From positions 78,923,892-78,987,891 of the forward strand of contig JAVMKO010000001.1 in the NCBI GenBank assembly GCA_032164245.1: DNA of 64,000 nucleotides, in the 5' to 3' direction. The notes beneath the pieces were generated by a model. That model did not search any database, was not told where the DNA came from, and saw only the letters and a list, made by a program, of their open reading frames with translations. Position numbers and translations under genes: made by a program. The first letter of the stretch is position 1. Every line of letters begins with the position of its first letter. Positions 22,324 through 34,460 of the stretch are shown piece by piece. Origin of the DNA: Sternotherus odoratus. Its lineage: Eukaryota > Chordata > Testudines > Kinosternidae.

Positions 22324-23203
22324 GGGCATGTCTTCACTACCACTTTAATTCGACCTTAACAACGTTAGGTCGAATTAAACGTGTACCTGTCTTCACATAC
22401 ATGCCCTTAAAGTCGATTTAAAGGGCCCTCAAAATCGAATTTGTAACTCCTGCCTGACAAGAGAAGTAAGGCTAAAATCGACTTCTCTATGTCTATTGTG
22501 AGGCAGTGAAGAGGCATCTGAAGTTAAGCCTCCGACCTCCGAGCAGCCCTGCCCACCTTAACAGCCCCCCCCCCCGAGGGGGCAGCCCTGCCCACCTTAA
22601 CAGCCCCCCCCCTCAGGGGGGGGAGGGGGAGCCACGCCGCGGGCTGCTTGAGCAAGCCGGTCAGCTGCTTGATCAATTTCAGGTGAAACTGACTAGGCAG
22701 CTGACCTGCTCGCTCAAGCAGCCCTCCGGCTCCCCCCCCCTCGGGCGGGGGGGGGTGTCCGGCGGGGGTGCTGTTCAGGTGGGCGGGGGGCTGCTCCGGT
22801 GGGGGGCGGGGGTCCGGTGCAGGGCTGCTTGAGCGAGGCGGTCAGCTGCCTAGTCAGTTTCACCTGAAATTGACCAAGCAGCTGACAGGCTTGCTCAAGC
22901 AGCCCCGCGCTGGCTCCCCCCCCCCTCGGGCGGGCGGGGGTCCGTCGGGGGGGCTGTTCAGGCGGGCGGGGGGGTCCGCGGGGCTGCTTGGGTGGGGGGG
23001 GGTCCAGCATGCATTGCACTGTGGGCTACCTACCCACAGTGCAATGCAGGCTATGTCGACCCCTGCAAAAGTTCTAGGACAGACAGTGTCGACCACTGTC
23101 GACCTGCTGTCCTGGTGGGGACACACTGATTCGATTTTCTAAAATCGAATTTAGAAAATCGAATTAAGGGAAATCGACCTAGTCCTGTAGTGAAGACATA
23201 CCC
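22324..23203 (+). mobile_element. Harbinger-type MITE D, copy 1, 880 bp
   Basis: Inverted ends GGGCATGTCTTCACTAC and GTAGTGAAGACATACCC, flanked by TAA on each side (22321-22323, 23204-23206). Subterminal regions hold AATTCGA/TCGAATT-rich palindromes. The middle (22540-23010) is GC-rich, with GCTGCTTGAGC[G/A]AG and GTCAGCTGC segments repeated in both orientations. Confidence 0.88.
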
Positions 23204-24287
23204 TAAGAAGACTTCTAGCAAAAAAAGAGAATACAAAATATGATATTCCTGAGAGTTGTAAGAATGGGGATGGGAGGGGGGGGGGAGAAAAAGGGGAAAA
23301 AGGCATGTTTCAGGCCTTTATGCATGATAAAGAAACAAAGAAAAGAAGCCTATACCCAATTATTGTCCTTTTCATATCACAGAGCAACACAAAAGAGCAA
23401 TTTGGACAAAAAGGGAAGACTATGTATCCAAATGAAATACAGGAGGAAATCAGGGAGATAATGTCAAATTTAATTTTCCAAATAGGAAATTCCCAAGTCA
23501 CTAATATTAACACTTCTACTCTTACAAAAACGGTTTATTGTCTTATGACCATGACTGTTCAGAACCTGGGCTGCATGGGTATTTCTAATATGAGACAGTC
23601 ATTTTTTTAAATTCCACCAATTTTAGTGTGCCATGTGAGTAAAGAACAGTGCCTGACCTTCCTCTGCAAACAAACGGCATGTTTGGTATGAAGAGCTTTG
23701 TAGTGGTCTCACTAGCAGTAAGCTGTTGTGCACACTTAATGCAGTGAGAAAGAGAGGGTGAAAAGCACAGGGTTACCAGCCCAGAACCAAAAGAAAAACA
23801 GTTATGACAGCAATTACTCTTAAATAAACAGACACTTTTAAGAAGGATATAAATGGACAATTTTTCAGAGAGAAAATTAAGCCAATACTTCATTCAGATT
23901 CTATTTTTAAGCCATTTTTAATTCCACCCCATCATTGTGGTATTTAATTTTTCAGCAAAACAACATAAGCATATTTTTTAAGAAAAAGGATAACTAGGAA
24001 AATATTATGAACAATGTTGTATTCTTTTAACCTAGTACTCTTTCTTTGCTGTTTTCCAATAGAATGTTTAAAACAGGGTGTCATTTGCATTGAACTTTCA
24101 ATCCTGAAAATAAATCAGTTAATTTCTATGGATTATTTGCAAGGGGCAGGACAGCTGGAACCATAGTCCTTTTACAGTTTTGCTGGGGTTAAATGTCAGA
24201 TGACATCTTGGACAAGTTTTTAATTTACGCTTTAATCCTCCCAGTCCCATCAATTTGAATAAAATCCCGCTCACCACCAACAGCTGC

Positions 24288-24400
24288 ATAGAATCATAGA
24301 ATATCTGGGTTGGAAGGGACCTCAGGAGATCATCTAGTCCAACCCCCTGCTCAAAGCAGGACCAACCCCCAATTAAATCATCCATGATGACACTATGACT
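24288..24400 (-). mobile_element. CR1 LINE 3' end, 5'-truncated
   Basis: AGAATCATAGAATATCTGGG followed by TTGGAAGGGACCTCAGGAG is the reverse complement of the conserved CR1 3' terminus (ending ATTCTATGATTCT). Confidence 0.9.
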
Positions 24401-25014
24401 AGCCCAATACAAATGAAGATTGGTAGGAATGGGTATATAAAAGTAAAAAGACCTCTTTACTGTTTCTTCACTTTCCCATGAGTCCACTGTTAGTGTCTGT
24501 AGCAGTCACCCTAGATCAGGCTATACAATACTTTCCTTCTCCCCAGTGCTGAAAGAGAACCTGCAGATTCAGATGAGCACTAGAGTTTGCAAAGGTGTCA
24601 AATTCTATGCGGTTCCATGTATGCTATTTCTAGTTAACATATTTCTCCTATCCCCACCATAGCACAAGGAATGGGTGTGGCTGGAAAAGAAAGGCCAGGG
24701 AAGATCCCCAGGGCTGCAGATGGGAGAGGGAATCAGGAACTGTCCTGCTACTACCATCCCACAACAAGTGGGATCACCTTTAAGTTGTGGGCAAAGCCCC
24801 CTCCAAAGTTTCTATCCCACCAACAGCTACCCAGGCCTAAGGTCCATCAGAACAGTAGGAGCAGGTGTGTGAGAACACTGAGTATGGAGCAGGGAGCTGT
24901 AGCAGCTAAAAGGATTAGGGTGGTTGAGGATTGTGAGGGGGAAAGAGCCAGTCAGGGAGATGGAAAAATTGGGGGGGGAGGGGAAGAATGGCAGAAGTGT
25001 TAGAGGGAAGAGCA

Positions 25015-25087
25015 GCCAGGCGGGAGACTGGGGGGGCCCCACAAACGATCAGCGTATGGGGCCCCAAAATTTCTGTCGCCGGTCCTG
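25015..25087 (+). mobile_element. hAT family A, 3' fragment
   Basis: GCCCCACAAACGATCAGCGT and the terminus TCTGTCGCCGGTCCTG match the right end of the complete element at 16093-16648. The left part is missing. Confidence 0.8.
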
Positions 25088-25514
25088 TGTGCAAGCAGGT
25101 GCTGGGAACGTGGGCAAGTAAGATGAAGCTGCCTCGTGTGCGGCATCAGCTGCATACTGGATGGTTGGGTAGCCCTGAGGTAGCTGATGGAGGCTGTTGC
25201 TATGACGTACCCCCTCTGTTTGAAGCCAATATTGGAAGTAGCAAAAGCAAAGTTCTTGGAGTTTAATTTGCTTTTCTTTCTTACTTGAATCACACTCTGC
25301 ACAAACTTCTGACTCACTCATTGTGCTATCTTGGCCAACATCCTGGGACTGTTGGCAGCTAACCAATCCCCCAGGGGCATCGCTTATTATAAACTTTCAA
25401 GAATGAATACTGCATAATGTGGCATTGTTCATTAGAATTAATACATGTTCAGCTTGAAAATTTATTAATTTCATTATTTACTCTACATATTTAATGAAAA
25501 TAAATGAATAACCT

Positions 25515-26054
25515 TACAGGGTGCGGGGTTGGCTGGCTAGAGACAGGGCAGGGAGTGCGTGGCTCGCTGCAGGCAGGGCAGGGGGTGCAGGGCTGGTGCG
25601 GGCAGGGCAGGAGGTGCAGCAGGGGTTGGCTGTGGGCAGGGGGTGTGGGGTTGGCTGGAGACGGGCTGGCTGCAAGCAGGGGGGTGGGTACTCACGGGGA
25701 GAGCGGCTCAGAGCAGCAGGACGGAGACCAGGTTCAGCAGAGCAGCCGGGGACCCACCAGGCAGCAGCAGTGGGAGCCCCAGGGCCAGGAGCAGCAGCAG
25801 CCAAAGGGCCTGTGCCCAGGACCAGGTGGTGGCCCACATGGCTCCCACAGCGTAGCGCCCCCAGCGGTTGGAGGAGGAGTGACATCACTTTCTGGCCAGC
25901 CAGAGCCCATCATAGTCGCAGCGCCCCCTCGCACAGCAGCGGGAAGAGGGTTACACATTAGCCAGCGCCAGGCGAGCATCCCAGACATTTTGGGCACCGC
26001 TTTTTTGGCGCCCTAGGTGGCCACCTGGTTCACCTAGTGGTTACACCGGCCCTG
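25515..26054. mobile_element. GC-rich hAT-like relic with internal repeats
   Basis: 25515-25680 repeats GGCAGGG/GGTGCAGGGCTGG motifs. The right end TTTTGGCGCCCTAGGTGG ... ACACCGGCCCTG looks like a hAT terminus. No matching left end or duplication was confirmed. Confidence 0.35.
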
Positions 26055-26646
26055 CCTGCACCTCCTGCCTAACTGGGAGCTGACAGCAGCTCCCCTCTTG
26101 GCTGCCATTTGACCTAAAGCTAGGAAGGAGAGGAGAAAATATGGTAGGACCCCCACCTACCAGGTCTCACTGAGAGCAGGGAAGCCCACAGACAGCGTCC
26201 TGGGTCAACAGTGTGGTGCCATTTACAGGCTCCGTTTTCTCTCCACTTCCTCCCACTGGGAAGCACAGTGAGGCTGTTGACAGATCTGTCAGGCAGCAGC
26301 CGGAGCGGGAAGGTCAGTGCTGAGGTGCTGGCTCAGCAACTGGCCCATTGGACTTCACCCATGCAGGACTCCACACAGAGGACCCCCATCTGCCAGTTCT
26401 TTGGGTGTGGGGAGGAAGGGGGGAGCTTTCTATCCCTTTTCCAGGAGTGCCCCAGCTTCCTGTGTGTGATGGGAGATGTGCACAAATACCCCCTCTCCAC
26501 ATCATCACACACACATCACACAACTGGAGAGAAGCTGAATGAACAGTGGAGTCTCCAGGAACTGTATACAGAGCCACATGTGAAACAGGCTGAGTACGCC
26601 AGACATTACAGTTGTGTGGAGGTCTGTATGGAGCTTATGGGGGAGC

Positions 26647-27108
26647 CAGGGCCGGCGACAGGAATTTTGGGGCACCGTACTGCAGATCGTACGCCCCCCC
26701 TGGTCTCCCGCCGCCCGCGGGGCCCCCCCCGCCAGTCTCCCACCACCCGTGGGCCCCCCCAGTCTCCCGCCGCCCGCGGGGTTCCCCCCTCCCCGCCGGT
26801 CTCCCGCCGCCCGCAGGGTTCCCCCCCCCCCCGCCGGTCTCCTACCTCCCGCGGGCCCCAACCCCCGCATGCGCTGCGGCCGCGTGGCCCGGCCGGGAGA
26901 AGCAAAGGGGGGCAGGGGGAGGCTGCTGGGTGCCGGGGGAGGGGGCTGGTGAGCGCTGCAGCGGCTGCCCGGAGCTGCGCCTTGCTCACAGGCCCCGCGA
27001 CAAGGGGGTACTGCTGCGTACCGGGCCCGCCCCGGACTTCAGGGGGCCCCCCTGAAGTCCGGGGCCCAGTACAGCTGTACCTGTTGTACCCCCCTGTCGC
27101 CGGCCCTG
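26647..27108 (-). mobile_element. hAT family A, copy in reverse orientation, 462 bp
   Basis: Ends CAGGGCCGGCGACAGG and CCTGTCGCCGGCCCTG. A perfect 8-bp duplication GGGGGAGC flanks it (26639-26646, 27109-27116). The interior is the reverse complement of the 16093 copy in layout. Confidence 0.92.
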
Positions 27109-27831
27109 GGGGGAGCAGCACAGTATATAGCCAGTGCAGAAATGCCCCCAAGAGAGACACCACTAAATGAGCCTGGCCTGCAAGTTTCTATTTGCTAGAA
27201 CAGAGACTGGACTGGAGCGGGCACTCCAGCCTCTGGGCCTGAAGAGCCCTGTCAATTGGACTGCCTCCCCTTCCCCAAGCCCCTCCTGCCGCTTAGGAGC
27301 CAGACAGGTAGGAACTAGCCTGCCTTAGCCCCACAGCACCATTGACCGGACTTTTAGTGGCTCGGTCAGTGGTGCCAACTGGAGCTGCCAGGGTCCCTTT
27401 TTGACCAGATGTTCCGGTCAAAAACCAGACACCTGGCAACCCTGTGCTGAGGCGGCTACAGTGCTTGCCTCCAAGTTGTAGTCCACTACTGGTACCTTAG
27501 TTAGTGGGCTGGTGTATTCCAGCTCTGAGCAGCACTAATAACTACACACAGTTGTCTCTCCCTTACTTTGGGGGAAGGTGCTTTCCCCACAACCGTGCAC
27601 TAAACTGCTCCAGCATCCTAGGGGAATGTCACCAGATTTCCCTCCCCCTCCTCCTTGTGGAGCAGCAGAGGAGATGGTCCTTTCCTTCTGAGGGCTGCTG
27701 CAGAGGGAATGGATTGAACACCTGAATCTCTCATTGCATGTGGCAGAAAAGAGCATGTCCTCTCCCAACAGCTCTCAGCAGCTCTGTTCTGTTCAGCAAG
27801 TGCTGCTGATAGATTGCCTACTGTTTGGCCC

Positions 27832-27953
27832 TAGGGTGACCAGATGTACCAATGTTATAGCAACAGTCACGATTTTGGGGTCTTTTTCATATATAGGTTC
27901 CTATTAACCCCCCCCCCCCCCCGATTTTTCACACTTGCTGTCTGGTCACCTTA
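27832..27953. mobile_element. Palindromic MITE family B, copy 2
   Basis: TAGGGTGACCAGATGTACC at left and CTGTCTGGTCACCTTA at right; the internal TTTTTCATATATAGG and CGATTTTTCACACTTGCTG match the 3617 copy. Confidence 0.8.
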
Positions 27954-28397
27954 GCACTGTGGTAAGAGGACTCAACGGGCCCTCTTTCAGAAGAAAAAGA
28001 TCCTATCCCGCTGCTTGCACCAATTCATTTCACTGGACAGGGGTAAGGGTTAACTTAAGCTTTTATTCAGCGCGCTGAAGGTTGCTCATTAGAAATAGAA
28101 CAACCCTCAATATCAGAAATTGGAAGCTTTTATAACATACAGATGTACATATTCATGTGGCTCATTGATTATTCATTTATACCCGTACATGGTTAAAACT
28201 ATGTGGAAACTGGAAGGTTACATCAGAAACATATTCATTGGTTCTAATTTGCCGCAGTGTCGAGCCTGCGCAGCTGATTTCTCACTTTTAGCCTATATTA
28301 GTAACAGTTTTAAGGTTTACTTCTGGAGATCAGTCTATTTTGCACACAACACCACCAGGTGTCTTATCTCAGTTAGTATGGGAGTGTTTGAGTATAA

Positions 28398-29202
28398 GGG
28401 TATGTCTTCACTACAGGACTAGGTCGATTTCCCTTAATTCGATTTTCTAAAGTTGACTTTAGAAAATTGAATCAGTGTGTCCCCACCAGGACAGCAGGTC
28501 GACAGTGGTCGACACTGTCTGTCTGTAAACTTTTGCAGGGGTCGACATAGCCTGCATTGCACTGTGGGTAGGTAGCCCACAGTGCCGGGAGTGCCGGACC
28601 CCAGCGCCTGCCCAAGCAGCCCCGCGGACCCTCGCGCCCGCCCGAGCAGCCCCGCGAACCCCCCCACTCGCCCAAGCAGCCCCGCCCCGGACCTCCCCGC
28701 TCACCCAAGCAGCCCCGCGCCGGACCTCCCCGCCTGCCGAAGCAGCTCCGCGAACCCCCCCCGCCCACCCAAGCAGCCCCACGCCGGACCCCCCCGCCTG
28801 CCCAAGCAGCCCCGCGGACCCCCGCGCCCGCCCGAGCAGCCCCGCAAACCCCCCCGCTCGTCCAAGCAGCCCCACACCGGACCTCCCCGCCTGCCCAAGC
28901 AGTCCCGCAAACCCCCCCGCTCGCCCGAGCAGCCCCGCGCCGAACCCCCCCGCTCGCCCAAGCAGCCCCGCGCCGGACTCCCCCCTCCCGTCGGAGGCTT
29001 AAAATCAGATGCCTCTTCACTAGATGAAAATCGACCTAGAGAGGTCAATTTTAGCGTTACTTCTCTCGTCAAGCAGGAGTTACAAAGTCGATTTTGAGGG
29101 CCCTTTAAATCGACTTAAAGGGCATGCCTGTGAAGACAGGTACACCTTTATTTCGACTTAACGTTGTTAAAGTCTATGTTAAGTCGTAGTAAAGACATGC
29201 CT
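28398..29202 (-). mobile_element. Harbinger-type MITE D, copy 2, 805 bp, inverted
   Basis: Ends GGGTATGTCTTCACTACAGG and CGTAGTAAAGACATGCCT, with TAA on both sides (28395-28397, 29203-29205). The outer sequence is the reverse complement of copy 1 at 22324-23203. Confidence 0.88.
28590..28990 (-). repeat. C-rich degenerate tandem array inside MITE D
   Basis: Units of roughly 25-60 bp built on CAAGCAGCCCCGCGCCGGAC with CCCCCCGCTCGCC spacers. Long frames open on both strands are composition artefacts. Confidence 0.8.
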
Positions 29203-30274
29203 TAATACTCCCTTATTATTCTCATGAGTTGAATTTCTCACATTTGAGGCTTATTAGCTATTTTCAGTTAGCAGTTTGAGATTACCCAGAGTGCTTGACT
29301 GCAGTTAGCAAACTAAGCCTGTGTATGTCTTACATACATTTGCTTATTACAACATAGGGTAAAGATGTTTACAACAGCACTTGGGGGGCCTAGTGTAAGG
29401 GGAGCATAGAGCTACCTCTGTGACTTCTGCAGACCACCTCCTGCAGCAGAGATAGTCCCAGGAACTGCCCTTTTGCAGGGAGTTAACCATCACAGAGAGG
29501 CTACAGTGCAGAGGTAAGTTCCCCTTCTATATTTATTTAGTTTTACACCAAACACTTGTAACAGGAGATTCCAAAGCAAGATCCAGCCTGCCAGAACCCT
29601 CCCACTGCCTGCAGGGCATACACCAATGGCAACCAGCTCTTACTTGTGTCTCTGTTTTTGTTCTTTATGTGTCTGTCTCCTTGGATGCAAATAGGAGACT
29701 GTGGGTCAGATCCTACTCTAGTAGCGCCAGTGTAAATCCAGGCTAGCCGCACTAGCTTCAGTGCGGTTAGTCTGGACTTACACTAGTGTAAATGAACATG
29801 ATTTAGGCATGTCGCAGAAGAAGTTAGTGAGAAACCAGCATCATCTGAACTGAATTTTTCTCCCAGAAAACTTTTGATTTATTAAAATGCTCATCAGATA
29901 TTCACTTTACTTTGTATTTATTAGTGTACCTTCACCTTGAAAGGGCAACAGTAAATGCTTTAATATACCAGAGAAAAGGTCATTATTTCACTGAAGTGCC
30001 CATCAGAGCCTCTACCTATTGTATTTCTACTGAAGTGTTATTTTATAACTTCCTGACCACAAGGTGCATTAGCCTGTGGGAAGAGACTCTCAAAGACAAG
30101 TGGTGGAATCATTTACAAAGCACTAGAAAATGTAGTGTGGGGAATAATCTTGGAGCAGGCTGGAGCAGTAAACAAGATGACCCAGTGGTCTCCTCCAGCT
30201 CTAATTTCTATCGATGTGACAAGTTATCCCTCAGTAAACTAAAAGGAGCCATTTCCCCTTCTTTCAATAGCAGC

Positions 30275-30867
30275 CAGGGGTGAAAGTAAATTAACTTTCT
30301 TACCGGTACGGGGGCTTGGCTGGGGCCAGCTCTGACCCCCAGCAGGGGTGTGGCCTCGGGTGGAAGAGGCGGGGCCAGAGGGGTCAGAGCCAGCCCCAGC
30401 CCAGCCCCCGTACTGGTAAGAGGTCTCCCCCCCCCCCCGCCTCCAGGCGCCGTTTAAAGGGCCTGGGGCGGTAGCGGGCTCTTTAAATAGCTCTTGGAGC
30501 CCTGCCTCCACTTCCTTAAGGTTCCAGCAACAGGGCTCCTGTCCCCGCGGAGCCCCACTGCCGGAGCCCTGGGGAGGCTGTGGCGGGGCTCCAAGAGCTA
30601 TTTAAAGAGCCTGGTGCGCCGCTACAGCCCCAGGCCCTTTACACTGCCGCCGGAGCCCCGCCGCAGCCTCCCCCGGGCTCCCACAGCAGTTTAAAGGGCC
30701 TGGGCCATAGCGGCTCCCGCTTTGGCAGCAATTTAAAGGGCCCGGGGCTCCAGCCGGGAGCCCCAGGCCCTTTAAATTGCGCCTGGGGAAGCCGATCCGC
30801 CCTGGTACAGTGCATCGGCTCTTGCCGGTACGCCGTACCGGGGCGTATCGGCTTACTTTCACCTCTG
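30275..30867. mobile_element. hAT-type element (family E), 593 bp
   Basis: Ends CAGGGGTGAAAGTAA and TTACTTTCACCTCTG. A perfect 8-bp duplication ATAGCAGC flanks it (30267-30274, 30868-30875). The interior contains many inverted ATTTAAAGGGCC/GGCCCTTTAAAT blocks and CCGGTAC near both ends. Confidence 0.92.
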
Positions 30868-30925
30868 ATAGCAGCACACTGTGACTAAAGGCCATACCAA
30901 ACCAGAGCAACTGATCGTTCTACAG

Positions 30926-31290
30926 CAGACATTCTCAAACTTCATTGCACCATGATCCCCTTCTGACAACAAAAATTACTTACATAACTTTAGGAGGGAG
31001 GACCAAAGCCTGAGCCTCCTCCCCAAATCCCACCTCAGCACAGGCCCCACCAACCCTTGTGAGGGGACCAAAGCCCAAGGGCTTCAACCTCACGTGGGGG
31101 GCCTGTAACCCAGGGCTAAAGCCCTCAAGCTTTGGCTTCACCCTGGGCAGTAGGACTCGTGCTTTGACCACAGGTGGTGGGGCTCAGGCTCTCTCTTCGA
31201 CCACAGCAAGTCTAATACCAGCCTTGGAAAACCCATTAAAATGATGTCACACCCACTTTGAGGTCCCGACCCACAGTTTGAGAACCGCTG
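30926..31290. mobile_element. hAT-type element, 365 bp
   Basis: Ends CAGACATTCTCAAACTTC and AGTTTGAGAACCGCTG. The flanking TTCTACAG (30918-30925) and TTCTACGG (31291-31298) match at seven of eight positions. Confidence 0.85.
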
Positions 31291-32104
31291 TTCTACGGCA
31301 ATGTTCTGCACTTAGCAAGTTGGCTAAAAATGTTCACACTTTGTTTAGACTTGTTATTTTCTGCTTCTCTAACAGCAAGTGGTCAGCATGGGGGAACTTC
31401 CGGAGAGAATTTCTGATGGAAGACTAGGGATAACTAAAATGATGTTTGCATCTAAATTCTATAAAGATGATCATAAATATTGCAACAGTAAAATGAATAG
31501 TTCTTTGAAGTCTTTCTTGTCAGATACTTGAAATAGTAAATGTTCTTTCATAAGGATATCCAACATATGCACTTCTTTTGATGAAATGGCTTGATTTTTC
31601 CTTTAAGGGGATGGCTTTCCTTTTCATTCGCTCTCTTTGGAAGTGTCCTCTATGTGGTTCTGAGAGGAACTCCTCAGTCCTTTCTTTCAGAGTTACATAA
31701 AAAGAGGAAGGTATAATAATGAAAATAGCCCTTCTGTTCACTTAAGTTGGGTTCTGTTTGTTTAAAAAAAATACAGAAGGGGGATTAATGGTTTTGCCCT
31801 CCTGAAGTCAGCTCAGACATTTATCGTAGACCTTTAAAATTATCTGGTAGGAATCTGAGATACCACCAGCTTAATCTAGCCGCAAATAACACTTACACAT
31901 AGGGTTTGTTTTCTGAAGTTTACTAAATGAACAAAGTGTGTGACTCAGAATGCCACCAACTCTGCTGACCCAAGCGGTTGATGCACTTATCCCACACCCT
32001 TTTTTGGTGCACACACATCCTTAATAATTTTTGTTTAGTGTTGGGGCTGGCTCTGACATGTGGCAAGTTGCCTCCTGCCCTATATGTTGGAGCTTTCCCA
32101 CCCC

Positions 32105-32385
32105 TGGAGGAAGGCTAGTTCAGGAGTTAGGTTAGGGCACTGGCACTAAGGACGAGGGAGACCTACCTTCAATTTTCTGCCTGCTGGGGACTTCCAGTGT
32201 GACTTTAGGGAAGTCACTCGTAACCTCTGTGCTCCAGTTCACCATCTGTCAAATGGGGATAATAATGCTTCCCTATATCATAGGGCTGTTGGAGGATAAC
32301 TACATTACAAGACTGTGAAGCACTGTGAGACCTATTGCTGAGATGTACTATATGAGAAATAAGTATTATTTATTTGTATTATTTG
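32105..32385 (+). mobile_element. MIR/CORE-type SINE relic
   Basis: The run GTGTGACTTTAGGGAAGTCA, then CATCTGTCAAATGGGGATAA, then TCATAGGGCTGTTGGAGGAT follows the order of the MIR core and 3' region. It is divergent, so ancient. Confidence 0.75.
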
Positions 32386-34259
32386 GGGGAAGGAGTGAAC
32401 TAGGACACTTTATCCAACGATAGTCAATCTGGGTCACAGTGTAAGTCCTCTTACACTGATCTAATGTAAATTGAATTATTCTAGGCTGAGCCTCTCAATC
32501 TGCTCTGCCAGCGGGAGTGCTGGTATGACCAGTTTATAATTGTAGTACTAGGCCCCTGGCAGAACAGGGAGCAACAGAACCATGATGTTAGTCCTCCCTC
32601 TGTCATGGCTATTAAGCTGAGTGCAGGAGATCTTATCCCTTTGGTAATGTGTACTCAATTTTGATGGGGCAAGGAACTAGAAAAGGATTGGGCAAACTAT
32701 GGCCCGTAGTTGATGGCTCGCAACTGATGGCTGCGCTGCTAATAGACATAGATGGTTTGGGGTTCCTGCTTTCCAAGACAAGGAAACTGGATGAGACTAC
32801 TACCATTTGGGCATAAGAGGTGCACACCTCCCAAGCTGTGAACTGGCAACGATTCCTAAGCAGGCTTGAAAACACAGATAGGAAAGGGAGGAGCTTATGC
32901 TTATCTCAAGTCGTTTTTCATGTCCTTCAACATATGGAAGACAGGCGACAGAATCATCACAAAATGTAATCAGGAATAAAAAACATTTTTGCCGTACATA
33001 AAAAAAAAAAAAGAGTATTTCATGAGGAAGAAGAGTTACTTAAACGTCAGCAATTATGATCTAGTGTGGATAGCTGAAAGGCAATGGGGTGATTGACTCT
33101 CACATTAAACGTTATTATTGATGGGTACAAATTACATAGGAGCGATGAAGAGGAAAGAAAGGATAGCACTTTGTGAAGAGTATTTATAGCAGCAGCAAGA
33201 TACAATTCAGCCATTAAGAGAGCAGCATGGGGAGCGGGGTACCAGCTGAAGTGGGCATCTGCTACAGTCTACCCAACTGGAAGAGAACGAGAATGAAAAA
33301 ATTATGGAGCAACTCTCAAGGTACTCAAAACCACAGGGGACTGTACGCATGGGTAATTTTAACTGCTCAGACATCCGTTAACAAATATAGCCAAACATCT
33401 GTCAAAGATCTTCCTATATTGCACAGAAGGCAAGTCTAATCTCTAACAAAGGGGCAGTGAGGAGAGGAAGAGAGAATCCTCTGGAAATAAGGTTAGAGTC
33501 TAAAAAAATTCCTGGAAACAAATTTCTGATTTCAACACCTGGTCTGTGCTGACCATAATGCAAGACAGGGTACATGCTCACAGTGGATTCCCACTTGCCT
33601 TAGGCAGAACACCACATGGGAAGCTGCATGGCTATCCCAGATACCTGCATACCTTGGAGGCACTAATGTACAATTCAAATATGTAGTTATAATGACTGCC
33701 TGAACAACTTATGTGCAATAATACACTGACTAAGGTATAGTTTTGTCAGATACTCACACACCTGTTCTTTCTCCTGCAGCGCAGAGTTTGGAGGATGTTT
33801 TGGGGTTTGTATACAATGTGATCCAAGAAAATAGCTGTGACCAGGGGGAAGGAGGTGGGGGACAAAAACAAACAAACCAAAAATATCCCAGCTTTGATCA
33901 GCTTATGCATGGAAAGGAAGTTACTGAAATTGTGAGAATAAATAAAGCAACACCAAGGAACACAAACTACCTGAATGTAACATTAGGAATTTGTTTATTT
34001 GACTCTTAAAGTGCATCTTTCATGATTCCTTGGCACATGTACACATTAAAGATACAAATATGTACAATAAATTGGCACAATGTGAACCAAAGGACTCAGT
34101 CTCTCCCAGAAAAGAGAGGCAGCCCCAACTCCGCTATCCCATGGCAAAAGTCTGTGCATAAGGATGGGCTTCATGATGTGTCAGGAAGGTCAATGAACTC
34201 TGGTTTTGCCGGAACAAAGGGGAAGCAAGTTCTGGAGTTGAGGCACTCTCACTGGATTT

Positions 34260-34460
34260 AACAAAGTCCTGTGGCACCTTAAAGACTAACTATAAAGTTT
34301 TGAAGCATGAGCTTTCGTGGGCTAATACCCACTTCGTCGGATGCAAGCAGTAGAAGTGTTCACAAACAGGCAGTTATAGAAAAGTAGGTAAGAGCCAGGT
34401 GGGAGGTGAAAAGGTTAGTCCAATTAAGCTGAGCCAGCTTGTTATCTCCGATCAGGGAGT
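34260..34460 (-). repeat. Dispersed repeat R1, extended reverse copy
   Basis: Starts AACAAAGTCCTGTGGCACC and includes the CGTGGGCTAATACCCACTTC palindrome. Upstream sequence to about 34460 (GATAACAAGCTGG, TTGGACTAACC on the minus strand) matches the plus-strand copy at 51965-52175. Confidence 0.8.

Noticed and set aside
26211..27170. 319-codon plus-strand frame
   Set aside because: Half of it lies in the hAT family A copy at 26647-27108 and its sequence is Pro/Arg-rich filler; the other half has no recognisable domain.
28472..29097. Long Pro/Gly-rich frames on both strands
   Set aside because: They are readings of the C-rich tandem core of a MITE, open on both strands, with no domain.
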